64,000 bases of DNA, taken from Phyllostachys edulis. Lineage: Eukaryota; Streptophyta; Magnoliopsida; Poales; Poaceae. A program made the translations under genes and the position numbers. Shown in pieces: positions 21,100 to 33,179 of this stretch; position 1 is the first letter of the stretch, and the number at the start of each line of letters is the position of its first letter. Below the pieces are notes generated by a model, which was given only the letters and a program-made list of their open reading frames with translations, did no database searches and was not told the origin of the DNA. The stretch covers positions 21,123,022 through 21,187,021 of the forward strand of contig CM070563.1 of assembly GCA_036346405.1 (NCBI GenBank), written 5' to 3'.

Positions 21100-24035
21100 C
21101 AACTTTCACTACTCATCCTTGAGGATTTTCGCCATGTCGGAGTAGATTACAAAGTGGTTGCCTTCGGAATTGGGCAAGAAAAGGCTTGAGGCTTTGGCGA
21201 AGATGGGAATGCTCCCAGATAGGAATCGATTAATTGGAGACCGCGATCGGAGAGCATTTTCCGAGCCGTGAAGATGAGGAAATCCTGTTTTCTTGCCTAC
21301 ATCGAATGTGAAATTTGAGATTACCAGACACAAATTCCTTCTCCGCGTTCTTGAACATTACGGGTGGAATTAGTGAATTTGGCCCCAAATTCGATCGCAA
21401 ATATCAAGATTTTCGCATATTTATGCGAGGCATATCTGGGAATACAACCGAACTTGAAGCTCTTTAGTTATTTCTACCGCATGGTGATGGGAAAATCATG
21501 CGGCAAAATCTGAAGCGACTCTGGGGAATGCACATTGCGCCTTCATGACGAGAAGGCCGATGAGTACATCCTCATGTACGCGAAATCTTCGTGGTCATCA
21601 TGGAAAAAGTACTGGTTTTACATGACGGTTACGAAAGACGATGGCCTCTACTTCGCCGAAACTAGAGCAAGTGAAAATCCCAAGTGGAAGGAGACCGTAA
21701 AGAAGACAGGGATAGTCAAAAGATGGGCGGATGCTATCTATGACTTGCGAGTCAGGGGCCTGACTTCGTGGCATGTGGTGAGGGATTTTACCTCTCGCCA
21801 GATTAGCCCATTGAAGCTCCGGACTCATTCCCTGCTCTAGTGCCTTGATTGTGATGAAGTTGCTCCAGAAGGTGGTAAGTCTTAGAGATACATTCCGATC
21901 GGTATTTTGATTTGATTAATGTGTTACCTTAAAATTTGTCTATTCTTCCTTCTGTTAAAGTTCTTTCCTATAGGGTAATTAGAGAACGAGTCAGGCTAAT
22001 CTGTGCGGGGGAGCCTGGAGAAAAGGCTGAATGCCCCAAGATCTTAGCCGCAACTCCTATTGAAGGAGACGCAAGGCTTAAGGTAATTTAATCAAAAATT
22101 CCTTTTACCACGTATATACATATATCCCACCAGATTTCCAATCGTGTTCTACATTTGCAGTCGGTCGGTTTGCGAATCATACAATCTGGTGAGGATCAAC
22201 ATCCCACCTTGGTTCCGACCGAGTCGTGAGGCACTTGAAGGAGATGAATCCCTCGAGGTAATAGAACATTTCGGAATCATATATGTACGAATTTTTTAGA
22301 TAAAGGATTTCTTCACCCAATCAAATTTGTTCTTTGATTTAGGTGGATAAGCTCAAGGCCCGCAGAATGTAATCATGAGGTCAGACTCAGAGTGGTCGTG
22401 CACGACCTTACGGTTATTAATGAAACAAGCGATCCGGAGGTTGATGAAACCACTCCCTCACCGGATAGTCGGGAATGCGGACCTTGATGAACCGGGTCGA
22501 GGACATAGCTTCCGACATCTTGTTGGAGGATGTGAGGGTTCCAACAACCCTGCTGGTCCAGAACCAGCAAAATTGGAGGAGAAGAAAAGGAAGGCTAGCG
22601 GCACAGATTTCTCTCTTGCGCGTTTCAGAGTCAAATCCCGGAGATTAACAAGGTATGTACAAATGAAAGTGGTCGTATAAGTATGTACCTTTAATAATTC
22701 CTTGATGATTTGATACTTTGAACTTCCCATCTTCGGTTTGCATAGGTCTTCTGGTGTTCCGGTCGTTTCCGACCATGTTCTTCCTGAGGACCTGGCACCT
22801 GTGGAAGTTCCCGACCAGAGCACTTCTCAGGACAATGTTCCTGAGGAAGTAGTGGTCGAAAAAGCCCCGGCGGTGACAAGGGCAACGGTTGAGTTGGATC
22901 CTTTGGTGATTGAAACCCCTTCTGTGGAGGTAGATGCCTCTGAGAGGTCTCAACAGGTTCCGATCACTGTTGATAACTCTTCCCAACCTAACAAGTTCCC
23001 TTTTCGTCCCCGATTTATCGAGGATAAGGAGCTTGATGAGGCGTGGCAGAAAGTATCGGATACTCAACTCAAGATGCACCCTGATTCGATTTTTGCTGGT
23101 TATAATGACCAAGCAATTCGGGTAAGTATTCTACGACCAGTTCTTCTTTAAAAAGTTTATAAGAAACTTAAGAAAGAGAATGCTATTTGTGTAGCATTTG
23201 GTCGAGAACTTTGCTGTGATCGGAGGACTGACCCAGTGAGTTAAGGACTTGGAGCAAAAGCACTCCGAGTTGGAAAGTAAAAGAACTTTTCCCTTTTAAA
23301 CTTTTGTTTCTTCTTCAATACTTTGCTCCTCTACAATTATTCTCCCTTATCGTATTCGATAGATCTGGAGAAAATAAAAGAGGAGGTTGTGGCTGAGAAA
23401 GCCAAGACAGCTCTTCTTGAAGAAGAAATAAAAGCTAAAGACCAGTCATTTGCTAAAGCAAGTTCAGCCAAAGACCGGTTGATCGCTGAAGCAACGACCA
23501 AATATGAAACACTTAGCAAAACAAATGAAGGTAATATGTCGCAAACTTGATTTTTCCTTCAATTATGCTTGTGTTCATTAACTGATTTGTTTTTGCAGAG
23601 CAAACGCAAATGCTGAACAGAGTAAAGAAAACTCTGAAATTTGAGCAGGATAAGGAGGCGGCTCTTGCTCAAAATATTGATGAAAAGATTCGTGCTTTGA
23701 ACAAGATGATCTTTGATATGGGATCAGGATCAAGCTTTGCCTTCCTTAGGAGATCCAATAGAGAAAATGAACTATTTGGGTCAACTTCTAGAGGACCTTA
23801 AAGTTCTGCTCAAAACTACTCGGACGAATTATGCCTAGGCCCTAAAAACAGGCGTTGCAAGTGGAGTTAGTTTTGCTTTGGCAAACCGAAAGCTTCCGAC
23901 CCTCCATAGATCTCCAAGCTGTTAAAGAAGACTTCAACGCCCACTGAGGAGGCGACCAAGTTCATGGAAGAACTCGGGCCACTCGGAGATATAGTTGTAG
24001 AGGAGATGGAGGTGGAATCTCCGACAAAGCGATGA
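21100..24035 (+). pseudogene. Antisense ORF of the Tat element (putative gypsy-type transposon domain plus coiled coil)
   Basis: On the plus strand, opposite to gag-pol, the pieces HKFLLRVLEHYG (about 21,330), LAPNSIANIKIFAYLCEAYL (21,380-21,440) and SSWKKYWFYM with VVRDFTSRQISPLK (21,535-21,840) follow one another. This matches the plant transposon domain called putative gypsy type transposon (Pfam Transposase_28), which is encoded antisense downstream of pol in Tat elements. Exon-like parts continue at 22,345-22,650, 22,745-23,120, 23,362-23,530 and 23,600-24,035, several ending at GTAAG- or GTATG-type donors. The last parts are rich in K, E, A and L, consistent with a coiled coil. Stops (for example near 21,365) show decay. 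The function of this protein family is not established. Confidence 0.75.
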
Positions 24036-24039
24036 GTTA

Positions 24040-25050
24040 AATTTGGGAATATTTCTTAGAGTAGGTTCTGCAAGTGTAAAAATATTTGAATATCTATGAA
24101 AACTTACCTTTTATGTCATTGACAAAGCTTTTGTTTATCCTGTTTGACTTTTAAAATTCTCGATATTTCCTAGCCCCGATCGCTTTATAGTAGAAGAACG
24201 TTCCTGTACAAGCAGTGAGCCAAGAAAGAGAATAGAAAAGAGGTCATAACCTTGTATGTGAGTTTTTGAAGGTATGTTTGGATATGTAAGACAAAACTGA
24301 TCGTTGTAGTACTAGGAAATCAAATGTGGTCAGACCAACATTTATTTCGACTAGTTATAGATCGTTGTTTGTCATAATGGAAATACCAATCAAAAACACT
24401 ATATATGGTCGGAAAAAGACTTTGTCAAACTTGACATAAGAAGAAATGCAAATATGTATGCAACAGATTATAAGTGAACTTTGTTTATATCTATTGTCCC
24501 ATAGTCCAGTGGAACTAATGCTAAGACACAAGGCATACGACATACATTTTTTGAAACGTGTTCAAATTCTATATCCGATCGTAGCGAGGATCGTAAGAAA
24601 AGAACCGTCGCTAGGAAGCTCCTTCCATTAGCAAGGTGACCACGTCTTGAAAAGGAGAGACTTCGACTAGGAGGCTTTCCGTGTCCCACCAATGGCTGAC
24701 AAGAATAGACCGTAATCTTGAAATAATGAAGCATAATCTTCGTAATCGTAAGCATATCATTCATGAGATAGTTAGTTGTGTGGCGCTCTGATTACTCATT
24801 TTTCTTTAAGAAAAGAGTATAGTCGCGTGTGGGAATCATTTGAGAAAAATGCTCACGACGAGGACCATAGAGTATCAGAGATCTTTAAAAAGGATATCGG
24901 AGAGAAAAATGTCTTCTCACTGGACTAACAATAATAAACGACCAGAATGTAGGTGTATATATATAAGCAAGGTTGCACTTCTTAATTAATCAATAAATTT
25001 AGTGAAATTGAAATTGAAAGAAATGAAAGAATGAAAATTAAACATAGAAC
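24040..25050. other. Non-coding part of the gypsy element between pol and the antisense ORF
   Basis: AT-rich, with no domain recognised. It ends at the 3' end of pol, where a minus-strand NSWNIDQLRKF-like terminal motif is seen near 25,050-25,075. Confidence 0.5.
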
Positions 25051-27108
25051 TTACGCAATTGATCGATGTTCCAAGAATTTGACAAAATTTGCCCATCGAC
25101 ATAGCTAGTCGACGGAACACAGTCGGGTGACTTCGACCACGATGTAAGGACCTTCCCATTTAGGAGAAAGTTTATTGCGATTTGTTTGGCTCAATTTTTA
25201 GAGAACCAGATCACCTACAACAAGATCTGCGGTTTGCACCTTACGACTATGGTACCTTCGCATGGCTTGTTGGTAGACCGCCGATCGCATAAGGGCTTGG
25301 TTTCGCGTTCTTCAAGGAAATCGACGCTGCCGAAGTCGTTGCTCAATCGATCATTTTCGTCAAAACGATCGGTTCGAAAGCAGAGCCAATTTTGAGTTAC
25401 GGAGGAAGCATGGCTTCAAAGACCATAAACCAAAAAGAATGGAGTTTCACGGTCGCGACGATCGGTCGTGGTTCTAACGCCCATAACACGAGGGAAGTTC
25501 TTTAACCCAAGCTCCCGACCGCTTGATTAATCGGTGAATACTCGGCGTTTGATCCCCTGCATAAGGATACCATTAGCCCGCTCAACTACTCCGTTGCTCT
25601 GTGGATGAGCAACAGAAGCAAAATGAACTTTGACACCAAGTTCATCGCAGAATTCCTGGAATTGACTGTTGGAGAACTGGGAACCATTGTCTGTGATGAT
25701 ACGACTGGGTACACCAAATCGCGTGATCACATTTTTCAGGAGAAATCTCTTAGCGGCCTCAGTTGTTATTTTAACGACTTGCTCGGCTTCAATCCATTTT
25801 GTAAACGTGTCAATCATGACGAAAAGGAATTCGAAGCCCCCGGGTGCTCTTGGGAAAGGTCCCAGAATGTCCAGTCCCCAGGTTGCAAAAGGCCAAGAAA
25901 GAGGAATTGTTTGTAAGGCTTGTGCTGGCTGGTGTACTTGTCGGCTATGAAACTGACATTGTACACACTTCATCACAAGCTCTTTTGCATCATGAAGGCG
26001 CTTGGCAAGAATAGCCTTGCTTAAGGCTTTACCGACCGTGGTTCTCAGAGGAATGGTGTGCTCCACGACACCTTCATGGATTTCGCTTAGCAATCTAATG
26101 CCATCCGTTTGAGATATGCATCTCATCAACACTCCATGAGATCCTCGTTTATACAAGATACGTTCGATTAGAGTGTATGATTTGGCTTTTCGTGCTATAC
26201 GATCAGCCTCTACATCATCTTCTGGAATTGTGTCATGCTGAAGATAATTGTAGATCGATGTCATCCAGTCTCTACCTTGATCGTGACAGCGCCAACCGTC
26301 AACGACCTGTGGAGCATCCATGTTCCCTTGATTAGTTTGTTCAACTTGCAAAGAATCATGTATGTTCTCGGAAGGCTCAACTACCGAGGGTGAATTGAGT
26401 TGCTCGAGAAAAACTCCGGGCGGGACGGTCGACCTCGTGGAGGCCATCCGTGCCAACTGGTCTGCCAGAAAGTTTTCCTTTCTAGGAATATGTTGGATCT
26501 GAAAACCGAAGAAGTGCTTTTCGAGTTTTCGTACTTCCGCCAGATAAGATGACATCTTGGTACTCAAGCATTGATACTCTTTCCCCACTTGATTCGCTAC
26601 TAGTTGAGAATCGCCTTTCACTAGTAATCTGCGAATCCCGAGCGAACGAGCTGCTCGGAGTCCTGCCAGTAAACCTTCATATTCTGCCACATTATTGGTG
26701 GCAGGAAAATTTAACTGGATGGCGTACTTGATGTGTTCGCCAAGAGGATATCAAGACCACTCCACCCCGATCCTTGTAACATCAAGGAACCGTCGAATAC
26801 AATGTCCACTGTCGTGGTGTTCGTACTCGGGTCCTTGGGTGGGTTCGAGGTTTGTCCATTCGGCAATGAATTACGCTATTGCACGGACTTTATTGTGTTA
26901 AGTGAAATAAAATGGAGATCGAACGCCCTAGCTCGACCGCCCATTTGGCTATTCGTCCTGATGATTCCCTGTTTCCAAGGACTTGACCAAGAGGATATCC
27001 GGTAGGTACGACCACTTTGTGGGCCTGAAAGTAGTGCCTTAGCTTTCTTGAAGACATAAGGAGGCCATAGAGCAACTTTTGTACTGTGGGTATCTTTCCT
27101 TGGTCCAT
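25050..27108 (-). pseudogene. Gypsy pol: RNase H and integrase
   Basis: A 387-codon open segment (25,527-26,690) contains the second RNase H-like domain (MAEYEGLLAGLRAARSLG, then VKGDSQLV). It is followed by the H2C2 zinc-binding region (H and C residues around CVQCQFHSR) and the integrase core with its catalytic acidic residues in WGLDILGPF, IITDNGSQF and NGVVERAN. Upstream, 26,890-27,108 carries LRHYFQAHKVVVPTGYPLG, the linker between the RT-associated RNase H and the second one. Downstream (25,050-25,520) the C-terminal integrase part is recognisable but has stops. The integrase open frame is the best-preserved piece of the element. The protein would integrate element cDNA. Confidence 0.88.
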
Positions 27109-27155
27109 GTAAGACTTCGCCTACGTAATAGACCGGTCGTTGGATATTATCCTTT

Positions 27156-28565
27156 CTACAACCAAGACACCGCTAATCGTGCTCGTGGTGTTGCTGCCAC
27201 GTAAATTAGCAATGTTTCTCCCGATCTCGGAGAAACTAAAACCGGGGTACTTGTAAGGTACTTTTTAAGTTCCTCAAAGGCATCGTTTGCCTCTTTAGTC
27301 CACTCAAAACTCCCATGTTTCCGAAGAAGTTTAAAGAAAGGTAATCCTTTTTCCCCTAACCTTGCTATGAAACGACTTAACGCCATACTGATAGGTTAGT
27401 TTTGGACTTCCTTCTTCATGGTCGGAGGGCGATCCGTCGATGGCCGCAATTTTTGCTAGATTTGCTTCAATACCTCTAGCGAAACTAGGAAACCGAAAGG
27501 TTTTCAGTGAAACTCGAACACACACTTTTCCGGATTTAACTTGAGGTTATGTCTTCTCAAGTTATTAAAAGTTTCTTGTAAGTTAGGAATGTGGTCGCCA
27601 AATTGGTGGTCTTTACGACGGATCGTCAACGTAAGCTTCTAGATTCCGACCGATTTGTGGACTAAAGGTTTTTGCATCAACCTTTGAAAAGTTGCACCAA
27701 ATTTTGAGACCAAATGGCATCTTAATATAACAAGAAGTGCCATATGGAGTGATGAAGGAAGTTTTCTCCTCATCTTCTTTACACATACTAACTGGTGGTA
27801 CCACGAATACGCATCTAAAAACTTAGTAACTCGCACCCGTAAGTAGAGTCTACCAATTGATCAATGCGAGGAAGGAAAGTCATCCTTCTGACAAGCCTTA
27901 TTAAGATCTGTAAAGTCGATACACATTCGCCATTTCCCATTGTTTTTCTAACCATTACAGATTGGCAAGCCACCGTGGGTGGTCGACTTCACGAATAAAT
28001 CCAAATTTGAGAAGCTTGTCAATCTCCGATGGATTGCTTCCTTCCGATCAAAAGTAAACCTCGTAGTTTCGCTGATCGGTTTTTGTCGCCGAGAGCAAGC
28101 ATGCTCGATCACCTCCGGGGACTCGAGCATATCGGACGCTTGCCGGCAAACACGCCCCGATTCGCTCGGAGGAAGGAGACGAGCGACTCTTCCTATTTAG
28201 GGTCGAGTCTTGCCCGACCGTAATCTTCTGGCGGTTGGGTCCGGATGTCTGACCCATGTGACGACTTGACGCCGTCCGGAAGCGCTTTTGTCGAGTGGTA
28301 CCTCCTTTGTCCGGTCGGATGGTTTGGGTGTCATCTTTGGCCTCGAGTGCTTGACACGCATGGGAGTCGGGTTAACCTCTCTCGTCGGAAGTTCATCAAC
28401 CAAAGGCAAAGGATTTCGATCGCATACATAAGCCATTTTCGATCTCCTCGAATAGTGATGACTCCTTCGCCCCGGCATTTTCAAACTTTGATAACCGTAA
28501 TGCGTGGCTATCAAGAATTTTGCTAATCTTTGTCGATCGAGAATTCCGTTGTATCGCGGATTCAA
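27156..28565 (-). pseudogene. Gypsy pol: end of protease region, reverse transcriptase, RT-linked RNase H
   Basis: In broken minus-strand frames the expected order is seen: YNGILDRQRLAKFLIATHYG (28,500-28,565), SPEVIEHACSR (about 28,120), EDEEKTSFITPYGT and MPFGLK (27,710-27,790), the catalytic YVDD box (27,622-27,633), and SRFIARLGEKGLPFFKLLRK with the ANDAFEELKKYL block (27,156-27,386). Neighbouring blocks lie in different frames because of single-base indels; just after YVDD one base is missing relative to the usual pattern. It is not translatable as one protein. Confidence 0.85.
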
Positions 28566-28747
28566 GTTTACTACATCAAACGGAATCCTCTCTGCTCGAA
28601 GTTGTCGCTTTCGAACGTGAATCGTAAGGAAACTTGTCCTATCGGTTTAGCGGTAGAACCGGAACTATGCCATGAAAAGCATATTTCATGTGTTTCACTT
28701 TTGACATGGGGACTGCATTTCTTCTAAAGCTCCCACAAATAATATAT

Positions 28748-31310
28748 TCAAAGAACTACCCCATCTACTAAGACCCGATTAACCCGACAATTATTAATGG
28801 TTGGTTCAACAACGATAGGGAACCTACCGGTCGAGTCGATGGGATGGGGCGATCGTCTTTCTTTGAAGGAAATTGTGGTGTCCGACCACTTCGAGTGCTT
28901 GATTACAGTCGGAGATTCGACTAGGTTGACCTCTTGCTCCATGGCCTTCAGATGACGTCTGGACTCGTATGAAGAAGATCCTCCAAAAATCATGTTGACT
29001 ATGTGTTGGGGATCCTGGTACTCCATCTCTTCGTCGCCATCCTTGTCCTTTTTGGAGCTCGTTTCTCCATGTTCCTGTATTGCGGGAAATGGTCCTTTAC
29101 CTGCATAATAATCCTCCAGTTTCTTTTGCCAGACACGACAGGTGCGCAGATCATGCCCTGCCTGCTGGTGAAGTGGACACCACTTCTTGTTCGTCTGGAA
29201 TCCTTCGGTCGGAGCTTTTGCCTTGCTTCGACCGGCATAGTCCTTCTTGCCCTTCCTGAACTTTTCTGGAACGGCGAGGACTTCTTTGTCGTCGGGTCTG
29301 CGGTTCTTTTTCTTCTTGAGAGACTTCTTGTTCTTTTTCTCCTGTTTGTCCAGGCCGGGCTGGGAATCTTGTCTTTCCGATCAATGGCTTCACACCACTC
29401 GATTGCTTCGCTAGCGGTGGCATACTTGTCCGCCATATCAAAAAGCTCAACGGTTGTTCTTGGAGGGTTCATTGCTATGTCCTCCGTAAACCGCCGATTC
29501 CTCGATCTGTTTTAAAAGCTTTGAATAACGAGAGGATTCTGCGACTTCGGTATAGAGTTACGAACTGGTGAACCTCTTGATATATTGACGTAAAGTCTCA
29601 TCGATCCTGCGGATTCTCAGGAGATCGTCCTCCTTCCCAGGGCGGTCGTACGTACCCTGGAAGTTGGCAATCAGAAGATCACAGAGTTGTTCCTAAGTAT
29701 ATATTGATCCGACCGGTAAGTTTAACAACCACGACCGGGCAGACCCTTCGAGCACGGTGGGTAAATAGTTGGCCATTACATTCTCATCGCCACCAGCAGC
29801 CCTGATGGCGGTGGTATATATTTGGAGAAATTCCAATGGGTTTTGAGTTCCATTGAATTTGTCCAAGTTGGCCGGTCGGAACCGGTTAGGCCAACGCACA
29901 GCTTGGAGCCCTGCAGAGAAGGCTCGACAACCTGTGATTGATTCATGGCGTCTTCTCTGGGAAGGTGCCGGATTGTAATCGGTCGGAGACCGATCCCTAG
30001 GATTGGGACGCTGGAACTCCGGTGTACCGATCCGGTCGTGGACACTGATATGATGCCTCCGACCGCCCACTTGGTTCAAACGATGTCGGAGATCGTTAGG
30101 TCCTAGTGGTGGTTCCTCTCGACACAGTGGGGGAGTAGCTTCTTGGAATAACCTTCTCCCCTCGTGACTCCTTGGTCGGAATCGTCGAGGAGGTCTCGGT
30201 ATCGACTGCTCTCTGGTATGACCGTGTTGTCCCTTGTTGAGGGAGGAGCGTTGGGATGAAATCATAGTCTGACTTCAAAACCCTCTGTTCCCGATCGCCT
30301 GCTCGTTATTTGCATGGTCTGCTGGAGAATTTGGATACCGACCTCACGAGTTGTACAAAATTAGGCGTTCTGCTAGAGCAGATCGAAATTATTTAACATG
30401 TTTTGAATACGCCGCAGTTTTGTAGCGATTCTATCAAGGTCTCGGGGTTCATCTTGGTCGTAGGTGTATGCCCGTCTCAACCTTCCCCGACCTTCGGTTT
30501 GTTCGATCCCATCACCACTCTGGGTGGAGCGAAGCGAGCGAGTTAACCGATTGACGCCGATTAGTTCCGTTGCCTCCGGAAGTTGGTGCTTGACGGCCCG
30601 GATCATCTCTAACAACACGTGATGGCGTGGTAGAGAGTGTAGGACCGTCGCAGGCATCTTGATCTTCATCTTCGATCGCGTTGACTTCGTGCTTCCAAAG
30701 ATTGATCTTCCGATGAGCTTCCATCATAACTAATGGAGAGCTTGTCGATGCTTCGCGAGAATCTTCTCGATGGAGATCGGTCGGAGATGAGCACTTCTCG
30801 AGGTCTTCACCGATCCGACGAACCGCCGATCGTATCTCGAGTGTGATCATCCCCACATGGCCTACGACCGGTGGAGGTTTCATCGACACCGCTACGGTGA
30901 CCGTTGACTCTGGAATTGCCGAAGTCAAGGAGAGTATCTTTCGACCATGATTTCATCAATGGTATAGAGTTTTCGGGTGATGGGGCTGAAATTTCTTCAC
31001 TGCTTTCACGGCCGAGAAGACCGGCTTGAAGAGATCCTCCGCATTCGAACTGGTCGGAACGGCGGTTCTCTGGTTGCGCCACCGATGAGTGGCGGCGCAT
31101 CTTCATCCATCCGGCCGACCTCGCTAACGCCGGCGACGTCGCGGCGGAGGAGGAAGAGGAGGATGACTGCCATTTCCTTCCATGGCGCGGATACATCCTT
31201 CCATGTCGAGGTCGGCGTAGTCCGCCAAATCGAACCAGTTTTCCTCATCCCAAACTCCGGGCATAGTCGCATGAGCGATTGCAGAGATTTTGGGCGAGGA
31301 TTTTCTTGAG
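28748..31310 (-). pseudogene. Gypsy gag and protease N-terminal part
   Basis: The gag core is the 190-codon segment at 29,693-30,265 with RPANLDKFNGTQNPLEFLQI and GSARSWLLNLPVGS, the retrotransposon gag domain. Upstream (30,370-31,310) is the low-complexity acidic and basic N-terminus. Downstream, 28,999-29,472 has LFDMADKYATASEAIEW and a histidine-rich knuckle region. 28,748-29,026 has IFGGSSSYESRR and RVLVDG, where the aspartate begins the protease active-site motif; the frame breaks immediately after it. Gag forms virus-like particles in which the element's RNA is copied. Several frameshifts separate these parts. Confidence 0.83.
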
Positions 31311-31343
31311 CGAAGAATTTTCTTCAGGAAACTTACGCCTTCT

Positions 31344-31361
31344 TCCCCACGGACGGCGCCA
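31344..31361 (-). other. Primer-binding site of the gypsy element
   Basis: TGGCGCCGTCCGTGGGGA on the minus strand, two bases inside the 5' LTR end. It is the site where a host tRNA would prime minus-strand cDNA synthesis. Confidence 0.8.
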
Positions 31362-31363
31362 GC

Positions 31364-32115
31364 TGTCGACGATCAAGTCGCCGATCTTACGAAAATGAAC
31401 GAGAAAAATGACGTGGAATATCCTGGAATGGAATGGGGTCGCTCTTTATTGATATGAACTGGGTTTTACAAGATGTGGCTAAGTACTACCCTGAATTACA
31501 CTGAATGGGGGAATGTCTAATCGGGTAATCAGACTTAGAATATGAGTCTAAGTCTGATTATCTAGCTTCTAATTCCACCGCTTAGGCTTCTATGTATTCT
31601 TGTTGAACTGTCGTTGTTCTTGTCTTTGTTGGTCTTGGTCTTGTTGTGTCTTGTGCGCTTCACCTTTAAATAACTTCCGAAGAGGTGGCAGTTACTCCTG
31701 GAGAAGACGTCCCTGGTGAAACGTTACGACTGGTCAGAACGGTGGAGCAGTTAGCAACGTGCTAACTTCCTTGCGGTTGCCTGCGAAGAGCTTAACCGTA
31801 GGGTGGGAGTTAATAGTCGATGTCTCGTGGTTGTACCATCGCGTGGAATGGATCGTATAACATGTGTTCCATTCATCATACGATAAGAAATACCGAGCCG
31901 GTAATTTTACGGCGGTTATCCGGTCGGGGATTAGGCACAAAGCCTCATCCGACCAGGGTACCATTAAGTAACCTTTAGAATACTAACGACCAGGGAGGTC
32001 GTTAGTCTTAGGGGTTACGACCATGAAGACGTATGGTCTTTTATTATGTATTAAAATAATACATAGAGGTTTTAATCCTCGTCAGCTAGCCCCCGAACTT
32101 TAAATGAACTGCTCA
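31364..32115 (-). repeat. 5' LTR of the gypsy element (752 bp)
   Basis: The plus-strand left end is TGTCGACG, adjacent to the primer site. The other end is GAACTGCTCA, where LTR sequence merges with the SR exon (GCTCATGGTGGG), so the exact boundary within about 5 bp is ambiguous. It pairs with 20,065-20,785. Confidence 0.88.
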
Positions 32116-33158
32116 TGGTGGGAGAGGAGGTTCCTCCTATGACCGTTCTAGCAGCTGTGGTGGTGGAGGCCGTCGTGGTGTGTCTAGACACTCAGAATTC
32201 CGTGGTATAGTTTTTAACAACGCGGAACATTTATTTTTAGTGTTCAGTTCTCTGCATGTAGGTTTAATCATTTGCAATATCACACAATTCTGGTTACGGG
32301 ACTGCCTTCTTCTGCATCATGGCAGGATTTAAAGGTTTGTTTGCAAGCACTCCTTTTCTTGATTTTTTTGCTGTAATGTGGATTTATTTCCTTTGAGGAA
32401 CAGTATCACTTATCTCAACAATTTTTGCTCAGGACCATATGCGAAGGGCTGGTGATGTTTGTTTTGCAAAAGTGTATCGTGAAGGCAGTGGTAAGCTGTA
32501 TTTTGAGCCACGGCCTCAACTTTTAGTTAGTTTCCATATCTGCAATATCCATCATATACCTCTTAAGAAGCACATACATGTTGATATAGTTCTAGTGCTA
32601 TTTTTATTTTGAAGCAAAAGGCCTTAATCCCAATTTTATGGCCAAAGTAGCAGATCCAAGCCTCCAACCGTCAACTTACATCTATACCCACAAGAACACC
32701 ACATGAAGTTTATAAATAACTAAAGCCAATCCCAAGCATTTATTTCACTCTTTTGGTTGGTGCATCATTCTTATTTTCCTTTAGCAATATGGTACATGTG
32801 CAAAGCTACATGAAGCAATGAAGTCAATAATTCTTCCCTATAATTTTTTGGTCACAAGATCTTGACCTATATTTTATTTTGTTACAACCACCATAGGGAT
32901 TGTGGACTACACAAATCATGATGATATGAAATATGCCGTCAGTCCATATTTCAATATATTTTCTTGTATATTCTGGATTTTGCTAGTCTATAAGTATGAA
33001 GCATTACATTCTACAGTGTTTTCTGATACTATCTGTAATCCATATGCCATTCTACAGTACCTGATTTTGCATTGAATGACAATCTATTACTATTATCTGA
33101 CCACCATTTGCAGATAAAGAAACTGAATGAATCTGAATTCAAGAATGTCTTTTCCTGA
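32111..33158 (+). pseudogene. SR splicing-factor (SF2/SR34-like) gene fragment, hinge and RRM2 exons with introns
   Basis: Five exons follow the plant SR34 order. 32,111-32,204 encodes the glycine- and serine-rich hinge (AHGGRGGSSYDRSSSC and so on to SEFR). 32,288-32,334 encodes LVTGLPSSASWQDLK, including the SWQDLKD signature of the SF2 subfamily. 32,433-32,490 encodes DHMRRAGDVCFAKVYREGSG. 32,897-32,937 encodes IVDYTNHDDMKYA. 33,114-33,158 encodes IKKLNESEFKNVFS and then a TGA. Donor and acceptor sites are canonical except before 32,288, where the acceptor is AA instead of AG. Phases match across all junctions. The RS domain is absent. It continues the exon interrupted at 17,384. Retained introns rule out a retrocopy; it is a genomic fragment, either captured by the adjacent CACTA element or a broken resident gene. 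Confidence 0.88.
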
Positions 33159-33179
33159 GGTGTTATAAGGGTAAACACT

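Larger units (their letters stand above)
20065..32115 (-). mobile_element. Ty3/gypsy retrotransposon, Tat lineage (RIRE2-like), 12 kb, decayed
   Basis: Two direct repeats (20,065-20,785 and 31,364-32,115) bound a unit whose gag, protease, reverse transcriptase, RNase H and integrase read on the minus strand from 31.3 to 25.05 kb. The order with integrase last places it in Ty3/gypsy. A primer site TGGCGCCGTCCGTGGGGA (minus strand, 31,344-31,361) lies next to the 5' LTR; TGGCGCC primer sites are typical of the Athila/Tat group. A further gene on the plus strand between pol and the 3' LTR (21.1-24.05 kb) is the antisense ORF found in many Tat elements. Frameshifts and stops in gag and pol make it non-autonomous. 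Confidence 0.92.

Noticed and set aside
29003..29515. 170-codon plus-strand hydrophobic frame
   Set aside because: It is the antisense of the gag/nucleocapsid region of the gypsy element.
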